Source: an uncultured Dehalococcoidia bacterium
GTDB lineage: Bacteria; Chloroflexota; Dehalococcoidia; Lucifugimonadales; UBA1127
Direction: 5' to 3'
Assembly (NCBI GenBank): GCA_951812285.1
Contig: OX638292.1
Location: 62,001-126,000 of the forward strand
Length of the DNA stretch: 64,000 nucleotides
The translations under genes were made by a program, and so were the position numbers. The notes under the pieces are model-generated. The model did no database searches. It was not told the origin of the DNA and saw only the letters and a program-made list of their open reading frames with translations. Numbering within the stretch: the first letter of the stretch is position 1; each line of letters opens with the position of its first letter. Shown one piece after another: positions 8,760-16,801 of the stretch.

Positions 8760-9343
8760 CTATCTGCCGCGGATTGGACGCGGCGCGTCTTGGGCTACGT
8801 CCCCTAGGACGCTCGCATAGTTGAAAGAGCCAGAGGTATCCACGCGAACAATCTTTGAATGAACGTCCAGCGGCTCCCAAACTCCGGAGCGGACTCCTTC
8901 CAGCATTTCTTGGCTGGTCATGACGTAATGACCGGGGCGCATATTCGGCGGCGCCAACCGCGCCGCGTTTCGTTCCACCAAGAGTTCCAGAGAGGCCGAG
9001 CAATGGACTTGAACGACCCTTGCTCTGGCGTTGGCCGCAATTTCCCCAACACGCTCGGAGGATAGCCGTGTTGCGAAGTTGCATTCTGTGACCAGCGATG
9101 CCCCTGAACCCAACGCTTGCTCGGCCATCACAAAGAGCAAGTCAATCGCGCCTCTCCCGACTTGCTGAGACCACTCTTTGTCTCCGACGCCAATACTTGA
9201 AAGAGGGTATCCTTGAAGACGTCCTTTTCGTACAAGGGCATGTTTAGATCCCGTGCCAACCTTCTCGCCAGGGTAGTCTTCCCCGAAGCGGGCGGGCCGG
9301 TCACGATCAACCACAACGGAGGTTTACGTTTCACATCACACAT
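8760..9343 (-). pseudogene. Frameshifted AAA_33-type P-loop kinase-like gene
   Basis: Two overlapping frames together make one protein of about 194 residues. The first (from 9343) begins with a Walker A loop (IVTGPPASGKTTLA) and continues MPLYEKDVFKDTLF. The second, from about 9196 on, continues GVGDKEWSQQVGRGAIDLLF and then LVTECNF, the usual order in small AAA_33 ATP-binding proteins such as zeta-toxin- or shikimate-kinase-like enzymes. One base appears to be missing near 9196-9199, so the intact frame ends early with CSL. It may be a real pseudogene or a sequencing error. The target molecule is unknown. It is divergent from the membrane protein gene at 9440, and inverted repeats lie between them. 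Confidence 0.7.
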
Positions 9344-9379
9344 TCCTATCGGAGCGGAAACCTGCGAATGCGCCCAGTA

Positions 9380-9429
9380 TTGTAACGTGCATTACAAACG
9401 TGGCGCTTTCGTTTACAACGCTGATGTAA
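9380..9429. promoter_or_regulatory. Two operator-like inverted repeats between divergent genes
   Basis: TTGTAA-N6-TTACAA lies at 9380-9397 and TTACA-N7-TGTAA at 9413-9429. Both sit between the frameshifted kinase gene (start 9343) and the membrane protein gene (start 9440). The shared TTACA half-site suggests one dimeric regulator, which was not identified. Confidence 0.4.
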
Positions 9430-9439
9430 TGTTGCACTG

Positions 9440-9889
9440 ATGAACAAAGACATGTCCCCACTCCACCGACGCTACCTCCCCTGGATGCTCGCGCTCACCG
9501 CGCTCTTCGTCGCGCGAGTGCTCGCGCAGGCGGTGCAGTGGGCCGGCCCGGTCCCCTTCCTGCCCGAGTTCGACGCGTGGCAGGGCTCCGGCCTTCCGTA
9601 CCCCGCGCTCTTCGCCTCGCACGTGGTGATCATCGCCCTGCTGGTCCGCGTGCTCTTCCTCGTCCGCGCCGGCGCCGCCCGCCCCGCCCCGTGGAAGCAC
9701 AACGCCTGTTTCATCCTCGGCGGCGTCTACTTCGCCGTCATGGCCGTCCGCCTCGTCGCCGGCCTCACCCTCCTCTCCGACGTCGAGTGGTTCGCCAGCG
9801 CCCTGCCCGCCCTCTTCCACGTCGTCCTCGCCAGCTTCATCCTCCTCTTCGGCCACTACCTCTACCGGGCAGGGAGGAGCGCACGCTGA
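9440..9889 (+). CDS. Small integral membrane protein, unknown function
   Basis: A 149-residue protein with about four hydrophobic helices: roughly residues 14-32 (YLPWMLALTALFVARV), 57-78 (LFASHVVIIALLVRVLFLV), 90-112 (CFILGGVYFAVMAVRLVAGL) and 120-142 (ALPALFHVVLASFILLFGHY). Arg and His residues sit in the loops. No family was recognised. The ATG at 9440 has no strong ribosome site; a second ATG four codons later is possible. Neighbours give no functional clue, except that operator-like repeats lie just upstream. Confidence 0.6.
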   Translation: MNKDMSPLHRRYLPWMLALTALFVARVLAQAVQWAGPVPFLPEFDAWQGSGLPYPALFASHVVIIALLVRVLFLVRAGAARPAPWKHNACFILGGVYFAVMAVRLVAGLTLLSDVEWFASALPALFHVVLASFILLFGHYLYRAGRSAR

Positions 9890-9955
9890 CGACCCGGCGC
9901 ACGCGCCCAAAATGCGCTACCCTACGCGCCAACACATCCGCCGGAAAGGACCGCC

Positions 9956-10717
9956 ATGCCCTCCCAAGCCGAAGTCCGCCGACTCAAGCAGCAGGTCGCC
10001 GAGAGCTCCCACATCCTCGACCACCAGGGCCTCGTCGACTTCCACGGCCACGTCAGCGCCCGCATCCCCGGCACCAGCCGGATGCTCATCAAGCCCGTCC
10101 TCAAGGCCCACAACCAGGTCACCGCCCGCGACATAGTAGAGGTTGACCTCGAGGCCTACGCCGCCGGCACGGGCAGCCAGTGGAACCCCAGCCTGCAGCG
10201 TGGCCGCGTCATCGACGCGCCGGTCCCGCCCCGCGAGACCATGCTGCACGTCGCCATCATGCTCGCTCGCCCCGACGTCGGCTCCGTCGTCCACACGCAC
10301 CAGCTCATCGCCACGTCCATCGGCGCCGGCAACGTGCCCATCCAGGCGCTCTACAACCAGTCGCTCCCTTTCGCGCCGGAGACGCCCATCTTCCCTGAGC
10401 CGAAGCTCATCACCTCGTGGGACGACGGGGTAGCGGTCGCCGACTGCCTCGGCGACCGCACCGCCGCCCTCCTCCGAGGCCACGGCGTCGTGGTCGTCGG
10501 CGCCACCGTCGACCACTCCGTCAGCAACACGATCTACCTCGAGCGCGCCGCCATCATGCAGGTCGTCGCCAGCATCGTCGGCACCCCCGTCCCGCTCACG
10601 CCCGAGTACGTCGCCGAGTTCGGCCCCGACTGGGAACGCCGCGCCTCCCACGCCTACGAGTACTTCCGCTCCCTCGTCCCGTCCCTCCAGCCCGGCTCCC
10701 GCCGCAAAACAACCTAA
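9956..10717 (+). CDS. Class II aldolase/adducin family protein
   Basis: A 253-residue class II aldolase/adducin fold protein. This family includes fuculose- and ribulose-phosphate aldolases and related zinc-dependent lyases or epimerases. Metal-ligand histidines are visible: VVHTH near residue 104 and LLRGHGVVVVG near 176. The N-terminal DFHGHVSARI corresponds to the substrate loop (usually GNxSxR), here with His in place of Asn. Sequences of this shape without a sugar-phosphate signature are common in environmental bacteria and lack a proven substrate. An imperfect GGAAAGGA site lies upstream of the ATG. It is transcribed alone. Confidence 0.85.
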   Translation: MPSQAEVRRLKQQVAESSHILDHQGLVDFHGHVSARIPGTSRMLIKPVLKAHNQVTARDIVEVDLEAYAAGTGSQWNPSLQRGRVIDAPVPPRETMLHVAIMLARPDVGSVVHTHQLIATSIGAGNVPIQALYNQSLPFAPETPIFPEPKLITSWDDGVAVADCLGDRTAALLRGHGVVVVGATVDHSVSNTIYLERAAIMQVVASIVGTPVPLTPEYVAEFGPDWERRASHAYEYFRSLVPSLQPGSRRKTT

Positions 10718-10725
10718 CCAAGTCC

Positions 10726-10751
10726 GTTCGCCCTGACCCCTCTCGAAGGGC
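10726..10751 (+). repeat. Dispersed GTTCGCCCTGA...TCGAAGGGC repeat
   Basis: A copy of a short hairpin-forming repeat also seen at 38380-38396 (truncated), 40876-40900 and 50196-50220. GCCCT pairs with AGGGC. It lies just after the class II aldolase gene. Confidence 0.6.
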
Positions 10752-10800
10752 CGCATCAAATACGAAAGGGCGCTTCTGCGCCCCGTTTCAGAACGAATGT

Positions 10801-10830
10801 TTGACAAACTAAGAAACTTTGTTCTAAACT
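10801..10830 (+). promoter_or_regulatory. Sigma-70 type promoter of the small gene at 10863
   Basis: TTGACA at 10801-10806 and TAAACT at 10825-10830 are 18 bp apart. The expected start near 10837 lies upstream of the GGAGG and ATG at 10863. This argues against the longer frame that would begin at 10797 inside the promoter. Confidence 0.55.
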
Positions 10831-10862
10831 ACCTCCAGTCACTCGAAACGGAGGGAAACGAC

Positions 10863-11120
10863 ATGGCAACCATGACGGAAGAGCGCATCCAGATCCGGCT
10901 CCAGCGGCTCGATGGCTTCGATGACCAGGTCCGCGTCAGCGTCCTCGACGAGGGTGATGGCGTCGCCAGCGGCAAGTCGCTGTGCGTCGACGCCGAGGAG
11001 GCCGCCCGCATGGTGGGCCAGCTCTACAGCCGAGGCCGCGAGCGCGGCGCCCGCATCTCCCTCGAAGTGGCAACCGTGCCGATGGACTCGGCCTTGGCAG
11101 TCACCGGCAGCCTGTTCTAG
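10863..11120 (+). CDS. Small conserved-looking protein, unknown function
   Basis: An 85-residue soluble protein beginning MATMTEERIQIRLQ, with alternating charged and hydrophobic residues (LQRLDGFDDQVRVSVLDEGDG, then a helix AEEAARMVGQLYSRGRERGA). It resembles a small alpha/beta domain but no family was recognised. The ATG at 10863 is chosen because GGAGG precedes it and a promoter lies at 10801-10830; a longer frame from 10797 would overlap that promoter. Confidence 0.65.
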   Translation: MATMTEERIQIRLQRLDGFDDQVRVSVLDEGDGVASGKSLCVDAEEAARMVGQLYSRGRERGARISLEVATVPMDSALAVTGSLF

Positions 11121-11163
11121 GGACTCCAGGAAGGGGCAATGCCCTCCCGGCAACATCGTGCGT

Positions 11164-11457
11164 CTAGCTGGGATTACGCTCAGCGTAAAACTCCAGCCGG
11201 CAACGGACGGGCCCGTTAACAACAACGCGATGCGGTTCCTGCGGATGGATGGGCACGGACTCCCCGGCCGGCACCGGAAATTCCTCATTGGTGCCCATGT
11301 CCACAAACGTCATCGCGCCCTCGAGCACCCGCAGCACTCCCCAGTGACCCTGTCCCAGCGCGTGCTCGCGCAGGAGCGCGTTCGGCATGTCGGCGTCCGT
11401 GAACTCGAGCGGGTTGCCGCTCGCAACGAGTCCCTCCGGCAACGGCCCTCTCGGCAT
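11164..11457 (-). CDS. DUF1971 / YeaR-TehB-like cupin protein
   Basis: A 97-residue single-domain protein resembling the DUF1971 family, the small cupin-like domain of E. coli YeaR and of the TehB N-terminus. Seen: LPEGLVASGNPLEF at the start, HALGQGHWGVLRVLEGAM in the middle, and PIHPQEPHRV near residue 75 with the histidines typical of the fold. The domain is linked to tellurite or nitrate/nitrite stress in enterobacteria; its role here is inferred only from fold. It is downstream of the deazaflavin-dependent oxidoreductase gene by 12 bp on the same strand, so the two are probably co-transcribed. Confidence 0.65.
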   Translation of the reverse strand: MPRGPLPEGLVASGNPLEFTDADMPNALLREHALGQGHWGVLRVLEGAMTFVDMGTNEEFPVPAGESVPIHPQEPHRVVVNGPVRCRLEFYAERNPS

Positions 11458-11469
11458 CGGGCGTCCCCC

Positions 11470-11838
11470 CTACACCGGCGTCAGTTCGGCCAGCGGCGCC
11501 GTCGCCGCCCACACGTCCACGTCGACGTGAGACATCCGCTCCTCGCGCTGCAGCATCAGCGCGAACACCCGGCGGCGTTCGTCCATGTCCGTGATCACGG
11601 TCGCCGTCGAGGGAACGTCCCGCACGATCGACTGCTTCATGTGGAGCGTCATTTCCGGGTTGGCGGCCATGTTGGCCAGCCAGCTTCGCGGCGTCCCCGG
11701 CCGCCCGGTCAGGTAGAGCCGCCCGTCCAGCACGTGAATCCGTATCTCAATCCGCCGGGCTTCTCCTGACTTCCGGCCCGTTGTGGTGATGTCCACCACC
11801 TCGCCCGCGGTCGGCAGACCCTGATCGTTGTCAGCCAT
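11470..11838 (-). CDS. Deazaflavin (F420)-dependent nitroreductase family protein
   Basis: A 122-residue protein of the Ddn/DUF385 family, split-barrel oxidoreductases that use F420H2 in actinobacteria. Seen: VVDITTTGRKSGEARRIEIR at residues 14-33 and LYLTGRPGTPRSWLANMAANPEMTLH (40-70), with the typical TGRKSG and WLANMAANP motifs. The ATG at 11838 is preceded by GGAGG; upstream codons in the same frame are not conserved-looking. A second member lies at 60411-60845. No F420 biosynthesis gene is in the window, so the cofactor is inferred from the family. Confidence 0.8.
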   Translation of the reverse strand: MADNDQGLPTAGEVVDITTTGRKSGEARRIEIRIHVLDGRLYLTGRPGTPRSWLANMAANPEMTLHMKQSIVRDVPSTATVITDMDERRRVFALMLQREERMSHVDVDVWAATAPLAELTPV

Positions 11839-12012
11839 CGTATGCACCTCCGTGGAGTCACACGCAGCATAGGAACCCCTCAGCCCACCCGTCAAGCGAG
11901 GCGACGCCGGGGTGGCGTCGCCAGACACGTAGTCCATTACACTGGGTGAAGGGCCTACGTACCATGCGATGCGCCACGTTTGGGAACAACACAATTGAAC
12001 AAGGAGACAGCA

Positions 12013-12381
12013 ATGCCAAACCCGATTGTACACTTTGAGATCATGGGGTCAGACTCCGCGAAGACACAGCAGTTCTACACGGATCTCTTTGGCTGGACTA
12101 TAAGCTCCGACAACCCGGCGAACTACGGCCTCGCGTTCACCCAGGACGACGACGGCCTCGGCATCAACGGCGGCATCGGCGGCGCAGACCAGGGCGGAGG
12201 CGTCTACGTCGCCGTGTACGCCCAGGTCGACGACCCGCAGGCCTACTTGGACAAGGCCGTCGCCATGGGGGCAAAGGAGATTATCCCCGTGACGGAAGTG
12301 CCGGGCATGCCGATCCTCGTCGCCATGTTCGCCGACCCCGACGGCAACTGCATCGGTCTGGTCAAGGACTTCAATCAGTAG
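12013..12381 (+). CDS. VOC (glyoxalase/bleomycin resistance) family protein
   Basis: A 122-residue protein with one vicinal-oxygen-chelate domain of paired beta-alpha-beta-beta-beta units: PIVHFEIMGSDSAKTQQFYTDLFGW at the N-terminus and VAMFADPDGNCIGLV at the C-terminus. These are the two hallmark ends of the family. Such proteins act on small molecules as lyases, dioxygenases or binding proteins; the substrate is not evident. AAGGAG lies 7 nt before the ATG. It is divergent from the deazaflavin oxidoreductase and convergent with leuD. Confidence 0.85.
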   Translation: MPNPIVHFEIMGSDSAKTQQFYTDLFGWTISSDNPANYGLAFTQDDDGLGINGGIGGADQGGGVYVAVYAQVDDPQAYLDKAVAMGAKEIIPVTEVPGMPILVAMFADPDGNCIGLVKDFNQ

Positions 12382-12436
12382 GGGCAACCTTGGTGGTTGC
12401 CCGTCCCCAAGCAGTTCGCCGAGCAAATTGCATACA

Positions 12437-12475
12437 AAAGGCCCCATCCGCTCGCCACGCGAGGATGGGGCCTTT
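12437..12475. terminator. Bidirectional terminator between the VOC gene and leuD
   Basis: AAAGGCCCCATCC pairs with GGATGGGGCCTTT around a 13-base loop. The A run on the left and T run on the right let it act on both strands. Confidence 0.85.
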
Positions 12476-12496
12476 GCTGTGTCTGTCTTCTGAGAC

Positions 12497-13084
12497 CTAC
12501 GCCCGCTGCGACTCGAAGGTCGTGATGGCGCCCTCCTCCTGAAGCGTAAGGCCGATGTCGTCGAGGCCGTTCAGAAGGCAGTATCGCTTGAACTCGTCCA
12601 GGCTGAACGCCGCGCTGAACCCCTGCCCGTCCGATACGGTGCAGCTCGCGAGGTCCACGGTCACCTGGTAGCCCGGGACCTCCTTGGCCTGGATCATGAT
12701 GTGGTCCACGTCCTTTTCACTCAGCCGCACCGGCAACAGCCCGTTCTGCAGGCAGTTGTTGTAGAAGATGTCGGCGAAGCTCGACGCGATGATCGTCCGG
12801 AACCCGTACTGCTGCAGCGCCCACGGCGCGTGCTCCCGCGACGACCCGCACCCGAAGTTCCGGCCCGCCACCATCACCGACGCTTCTTTGTATCCCGGAA
12901 AGTTCAGCACGAACTCCTCGTTCGGCGACCCGTCCGCATGGAACCGCCAGTCGAAGAACAAAAAGTCCTCGTACCCCGTGCGCTCCACCCGCTTCAGGAA
13001 CTGCTTCGGGATGATCTGGTCCGTGTCGACGTTCACCCGGTCCATCGGCATCACCACGCCGGTGTGCACCGTGAATGCGTCCAT
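12497..13084 (-). CDS. leuD: 3-isopropylmalate dehydratase small subunit
   Basis: A 195-residue swivelling domain of isopropylmalate isomerase, which with LeuC converts 2- to 3-isopropylmalate in leucine synthesis in the cytoplasm. Seen: VVMPMDRVNVDTDQIIPKQFLK at residues 10-31, FGCGSSREHAPWAL near 77-90 (substrate loop) and ASSFADIFYNNCLQNGLLPV at 100-119. Length is normal. It lies 63 bp downstream of leuC on the same strand and should be co-transcribed with it. A GGAGG ribosome site precedes the ATG. Confidence 0.97.
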   Translation of the reverse strand: MDAFTVHTGVVMPMDRVNVDTDQIIPKQFLKRVERTGYEDFLFFDWRFHADGSPNEEFVLNFPGYKEASVMVAGRNFGCGSSREHAPWALQQYGFRTIIASSFADIFYNNCLQNGLLPVRLSEKDVDHIMIQAKEVPGYQVTVDLASCTVSDGQGFSAAFSLDEFKRYCLLNGLDDIGLTLQEEGAITTFESQRA

Positions 13085-13147
13085 GTGTTCCCTCCTTGTG
13101 AGTTCGCTCGCGTCGAGGTAGCGCGGCCCGCGTTCGTGCCTCGCGCC

Positions 13148-14554
13148 TTAGTTCTTCCACTCCCGAATGTCCACAAAGTGCCCCGCGATGGCCGCCGCGG
13201 CCGCCATCTGCGGACTCACCAGGTGCGTGCGCCCGTCCTTGCCCTGCCGCCCCTCGAAGTTGCGGTTGGACGTCGACGCGCACCGCTCGCCCGGCAGCAG
13301 TTGGTCCGGGTTCATCGCGAGGCACATCGAGCAGCCCGCGTTGCGCCACTCGAAGCCCGCGTCCAGGAAGATGCGGTCGAGACCCTCGGCCTCCGCCTGC
13401 TGCTTGATAGCGTACGAGCCCGGCACCACCATTGCGCCGACGCGGTCGCTCACCCGCAGCCCCTGCACCACCGCCGCCGCGTCCCGCAGGTCCTCGATGC
13501 GCGAGTTCGTGCACGAGCCGATGAACACGCGGTCGATCGGGATCTCCTCCATGGGCGTGTTGGGTTCCAGTCCCATGTACCGCAGCGCCCGCTCCGCGCT
13601 CTCGCGGTCCGCCGGGTTCCCGAAGCTCGCCGGGTCCGGCACGCGCCCCGTCACCTGCGTCACCTGCCCCGGGTTCGTGCCCCACGACACCATCGGCGTC
13701 AGCGACGCCGCGTCGATGACAACCGTCGTGTCGTACGCCGCGTCCGGGTCCGTCGGAAGCTGCTTCCACCGCTCGACCGCCTCGTCGAAGGCGTCGCCCT
13801 GCGGCGCGTTCGCCCTGCCGCGAAGGTAGTCAAACGTCTTCTCGTCCGGCGCGACCATCCCCGCCCGCGCGCCGCCCTCGATGCTCATGTTGCACACCGT
13901 CATCCGCCCCGCCATCGACAGGTCGCGGATGCCCTGCCCCGTGTACTCGATGACGTGCCCCGTCCCGCCGTCGATGCCGATCTGCCCGATGATGGCCAGG
14001 ATCAGGTCCTTGGCCGTCACGCCGAAGGGCAGCGGGCCGTTCACGTCCACCTGCATCGTCTTCTGCTTCGCCTGCCGCAGCGTCTGCGTCGCCAGCACGT
14101 GCTCCACCTCCGACGTCCCCACGCCCAGCGCAAACGCACCGAACGCCCCGTGCGTCGCCGTGTGGCTGTCGCCGCACACGATGACCTTGCCCGGCTGCGT
14201 GTACCCTTGCTCCGGCCCGATGACGTGCACGATGCCCTGCAGCGGGCTGTGGATGTCCGCAAGCGGGATGTTGAACTCCCGCGCGTCGTTTGAAAGGTGC
14301 TCCAGCTGCTGCACCGCGATGGGGTCCTCGATGGGCAGTGAGCGGTCCGTCGTTGGCACGTCATGGTCCGCCGTCGCCACCGTCAGGTCCGGGCGCCGCA
14401 CGCGCCGGCCCGCCATCCGCAGCCCGTCGAAGGCCTGCGGCGACGTGACCTCGTGCACCAGGTGCAGGTCGACGTACAGCAGCGCCGGCTTCCCCGGCTC
14501 CTCCGCCACAACGTGCGCGTCCCAGATCTTCTCGAACATGGTCTTTCCAGGCAT
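13148..14554 (-). CDS. leuC: 3-isopropylmalate dehydratase large subunit
   Basis: The 468-residue [4Fe-4S] subunit of isopropylmalate isomerase. Seen: [16 protein letters not shown] at the start, [17 protein letters not shown]-type loop, FIGSCTNSR and the paired cysteines of [13 protein letters not shown], which hold the cluster with the SCT cysteine; near the C-terminus, [16 protein letters not shown]. The ATG at 14554 is preferred because AGAGG lies 8 nt upstream and it gives the usual N-terminus; a GTG six codons earlier is the alternative. leuD follows. No other leu gene is in the window. Confidence 0.97.
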   Translation of the reverse strand: MPGKTMFEKIWDAHVVAEEPGKPALLYVDLHLVHEVTSPQAFDGLRMAGRRVRRPDLTVATADHDVPTTDRSLPIEDPIAVQQLEHLSNDAREFNIPLADIHSPLQGIVHVIGPEQGYTQPGKVIVCGDSHTATHGAFGAFALGVGTSEVEHVLATQTLRQAKQKTMQVDVNGPLPFGVTAKDLILAIIGQIGIDGGTGHVIEYTGQGIRDLSMAGRMTVCNMSIEGGARAGMVAPDEKTFDYLRGRANAPQGDAFDEAVERWKQLPTDPDAAYDTTVVIDAASLTPMVSWGTNPGQVTQVTGRVPDPASFGNPADRESAERALRYMGLEPNTPMEEIPIDRVFIGSCTNSRIEDLRDAAAVVQGLRVSDRVGAMVVPGSYAIKQQAEAEGLDRIFLDAGFEWRNAGCSMCLAMNPDQLLPGERCASTSNRNFEGRQGKDGRTHLVSPQMAAAAAIAGHFVDIREWKN

Positions 14555-14650
14555 AGCGTTAACCTCTTCCACCTAAGGGTGTCCCGAAATTGGGGCCAAG
14601 CAATAATAGCACCCCGCCCGCGCATCCGTCATGAGGCCCCCTCGCCGTCG

Positions 14651-14668
14651 CCCCTGCGAAGGCAGGGG
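14651..14668 (+). repeat. Palindrome of the dispersed family, upstream of the small GNQN gene
   Basis: CCCCTGCGAAGGCAGGGG followed by CCCCGACAA. The same palindrome type and the same CCCCGACAA tail stand in front of the paralogous gene at 48059. Confidence 0.7.
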
Positions 14669-14730
14669 CCCCGACAATCACAACCCCACTTGCCTTGAAC
14701 CGTCCTTCATTCCCCCGGACCCTGACACAA

Positions 14731-14747
14731 GCTCCTTGCCCGTAACC
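14731..14747 (+). repeat. 17-bp motif TGACACAAGC(N)7 upstream of the GNQN gene
   Basis: TGACACAAGCTCCTTGC (about 14725-14741 by my count). A near copy precedes the paralogous gene at 48059, and another lies over the dnaA 5' end. It contains CAAG-N3-CTTG. Its role is unknown. Confidence 0.4.
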
Positions 14748-14785
14748 TCCGCCCTTCGCTACCGTCTCTTCAAGGAGGAAAACAC

Positions 14786-15157
14786 ATGGCAAAGAAGACT
14801 GACACCACCCGGAACATCCCCCGGAACTCCAGTGGCCAGCCCCACGCCGCCATCCCGGTGGAGGCGAAGGCTCGCGCTGAGAGGGTTTCCCGGCCTCGCA
14901 GGAAGAGCGGCGGCCAGCCCGGCAACCAGAACGCTCGCAAGCACGGCTTCTACTCCAGGTACCTTACGCAGGAGCAGCGGGATGCATATCGTGCGGTCAA
15001 GTATGGTCCCTTGCTCACTCCGGAGATCGCCATAATGCGACTGATCGTCAGGGATATCATGGCCGACCCCGACGCTGACCAGGATCTTATTCTGCGTTCG
15101 GTGAGGACCCTTGCTCGCCTGATTTCCGTTCAGACCCAACTTCGGAACGTCCCATAA
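14786..15157 (+). CDS. Small basic GNQNARKHG-motif protein, copy 1
   Basis: A 123-residue basic protein. Residues 36-53 read RPRRKSGGQPGNQNARKHG, a motif found in many uncharacterised short proteins of environmental bacteria and phages, sometimes likened to terminase small subunits. A charged helix (LTQEQRDAYRAVKYG) and a leucine-rich C-terminus (RSVRTLARLISVQTQ) follow. AAGGAGG lies 7 nt before the ATG. A paralogue lies at 48059-48385 with the same motif, the same helix (LTPEQRNALKAARR), the same upstream palindrome and the same 17-bp motif, which suggests a mobile or amplified cassette. Function unknown. Confidence 0.7.
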   Translation: MAKKTDTTRNIPRNSSGQPHAAIPVEAKARAERVSRPRRKSGGQPGNQNARKHGFYSRYLTQEQRDAYRAVKYGPLLTPEIAIMRLIVRDIMADPDADQDLILRSVRTLARLISVQTQLRNVP

Positions 15158-15331
15158 GCAATGGGACTCGTTTCCCCCAAAAGGCCTTATGTTTTCGTAG
15201 CTGAAGTGCTACGAATTGCCCGCCGCAATCGAGTGGCAAGCAGACCTTGGGAAATGCGAGTTCCTCGTTGGAGAAATGTCCGGGAAGAATTGAGAGGATA
15301 TGCGCAATGGCAGTCGGACCGCGCGCAGGCC

Positions 15332-16111
15332 CTACATCGGCCGGATCGGCACCCCGTGCTCCGAGAGGTACGCCTTGACCTCGGCGATGGAGTAGGTGCC
15401 GTAGTGGAAGATGCTCGCCGCCAGGCCCGCGTCGGCGCGGCCCTCCTGCAGCGCGTGCAGCATGTGCTCCGGGTTCCCCGCGCCGCCGCTCGCCACCACC
15501 GGCACCGTCACCACCTCCGACAGCCTTCGCAGCAGCTCGATGTCGTACCCCGCCCTCGTGCCGTCGGCGTCCATGCTGTTCACGACGATCTCCCCCGCGC
15601 CCAGTTCGACGGCCCGCGCCGCCCACTCGATGGCGTCGAGGTGCGTCGTGTGCCCGCCGTCCGCCCCGGTGCGTACCCGCACCTCCCAGCGAACGGGGTC
15701 CGTGCCCGGCAGCCGCATGGCGTCCAGCCCCAGCACGATACATTGCGAGCCGAACCGGTCGGCGCCCTGCCGGATGAGGTCCGGGTTCTCGACCGCCGCC
15801 GTGTTGATGGAGACCTTGTCTGCCCCCGCCAGCAGCATCGTGTGCATGTCCTCGACGGAGCGCAGCCCGCCGCCCACGGCCAGCGGGATGAACACCTGCT
15901 CCGCCACCTGCGACACGACGTCCAGCATGATGGAGCGCCCGTCGGAGGATGCGGTGATGTCGTAGAAGACCAGCTCGTCGGCCCCCGCCTCGTTGTACAT
16001 CGAGGCCATTTCGACGGGGTCGCCCGCGTCGCGGTGGTCCAGGAAGCGGACGCCCTTCACCACGCGTCCGCGCTTCACGTCCAGGCAGGGGATGATGCGT
16101 TTCGTCAGCAT
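15332..16111 (-). CDS. hisF: Imidazole glycerol phosphate synthase, cyclase subunit
   Basis: A 259-residue (beta/alpha)8 barrel that, with HisH, forms imidazole glycerol phosphate and AICAR in histidine synthesis. Both catalytic aspartates are present: D11 in [11 protein letters not shown] and D130 in IVLGLDA. Phosphate loops VGGGLRS (near 80) and [10 protein letters not shown] (near 200) are visible. The ATG at 16111 gives the conserved [12 protein letters not shown] start; eleven codons upstream are open but not family-like. It is the last gene of the his cluster read leftwards, after a methyltransferase gene, hisA, an SH3-like gene and hisH. Confidence 0.97.
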   Translation of the reverse strand: MLTKRIIPCLDVKRGRVVKGVRFLDHRDAGDPVEMASMYNEAGADELVFYDITASSDGRSIMLDVVSQVAEQVFIPLAVGGGLRSVEDMHTMLLAGADKVSINTAAVENPDLIRQGADRFGSQCIVLGLDAMRLPGTDPVRWEVRVRTGADGGHTTHLDAIEWAARAVELGAGEIVVNSMDADGTRAGYDIELLRRLSEVVTVPVVASGGAGNPEHMLHALQEGRADAGLAASIFHYGTYSIAEVKAYLSEHGVPIRPM

Positions 16112-16159
16112 TGCGTTGCAGCCGCTCGTAAATCGGGAAGGCATTGGCCTCCCACGCGG

Positions 16160-16720
16160 CTACTTCCTCAGCATCACCATGTAGTACCGGCTCGACAGGT
16201 CGCGCTTCTCCGCGAACCGGAACCCCGCCTGCTTGCCGACTTCGACCAGCTCCGCCTCCGTCAGCCGCTTGTCCAGCGCGGGCCCCTCGTCGGCGTCCGA
16301 CTTGGTCCACTCGATGATCGCCGCCCAGCCGCCGCGCTTGAGCGCCTTGGATACGCGCTTCAGCATCGCCGGCTTGCTCGTCTTGAGCGTGGAGAGGTTC
16401 AGCGCCACCACCGCCCCGTCCAGCGAGTCAGCGTCAACAGTGGAGTCCTCATCCTTGGGGTCGTAGACGATGGTGTTGGACAGGCGCGTCTGCGCCAGCC
16501 TCGTCTCCAGCTCCTCGCGGCTCGCCTGGGACTCGTCCGTGGCGTACACCTTGCCGTCGAACGTGTGCTTGGCGAGGGGGATGGTCAGCGCTCCCTTGCC
16601 GCAGCGGAAATCGCCCAGCAGCTGGTACGGCCGCAGGGGAAGCTGCGCCAGGATGCGAAGCGGGTCAATCTGCTCCGCCAGCGTCTGCGAGGGGACGGCT
16701 TGGTCTGGCTTTGTGGTCAT
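16160..16720 (-). CDS. Class I SAM-dependent methyltransferase-like protein
   Basis: A 186-residue Rossmann-fold protein. The SAM site reads LGDFRCGKGALTIPLA near residues 35-50 (usual D-x-G-x-G is changed to DFRCGKG), followed by KVYATDES for the ribose and LDGAVVALNLSTL for the fourth strand. The C-terminus YYMVMLRK matches small methyltransferases. The altered glycine loop makes activity uncertain. The ATG at 16720 has AAAGGA upstream and suits the fold; two earlier ATG-type starts exist. It lies between hisF and hisA and overlaps neither. No histidine-pathway role is known for such a protein, so the link is only by position. Confidence 0.65.
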   Translation of the reverse strand: MTTKPDQAVPSQTLAEQIDPLRILAQLPLRPYQLLGDFRCGKGALTIPLAKHTFDGKVYATDESQASREELETRLAQTRLSNTIVYDPKDEDSTVDADSLDGAVVALNLSTLKTSKPAMLKRVSKALKRGGWAAIIEWTKSDADEGPALDKRLTEAELVEVGKQAGFRFAEKRDLSSRYYMVMLRK

Positions 16721-16801
16721 CGTGGTCCTTTCCATGTCGAAGGTTCTCTCACCGGTGTGCGTTCCCGCAGCCGCACTCAAGTTCCTGGGTTGGCGCGAAG
16801 G

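Noticed and set aside
12701-14293. 530-codon open frame on the plus strand
   Set aside because: It is opposite leuC and leuD and gives an Arg/His/Pro-rich product typical of shadows.
14725-14741. Sigma-54 promoter (TGACAC...TTGC)
   Set aside because: The spacing between the two parts is 7 instead of 5 bases and the -24 GG is changed.
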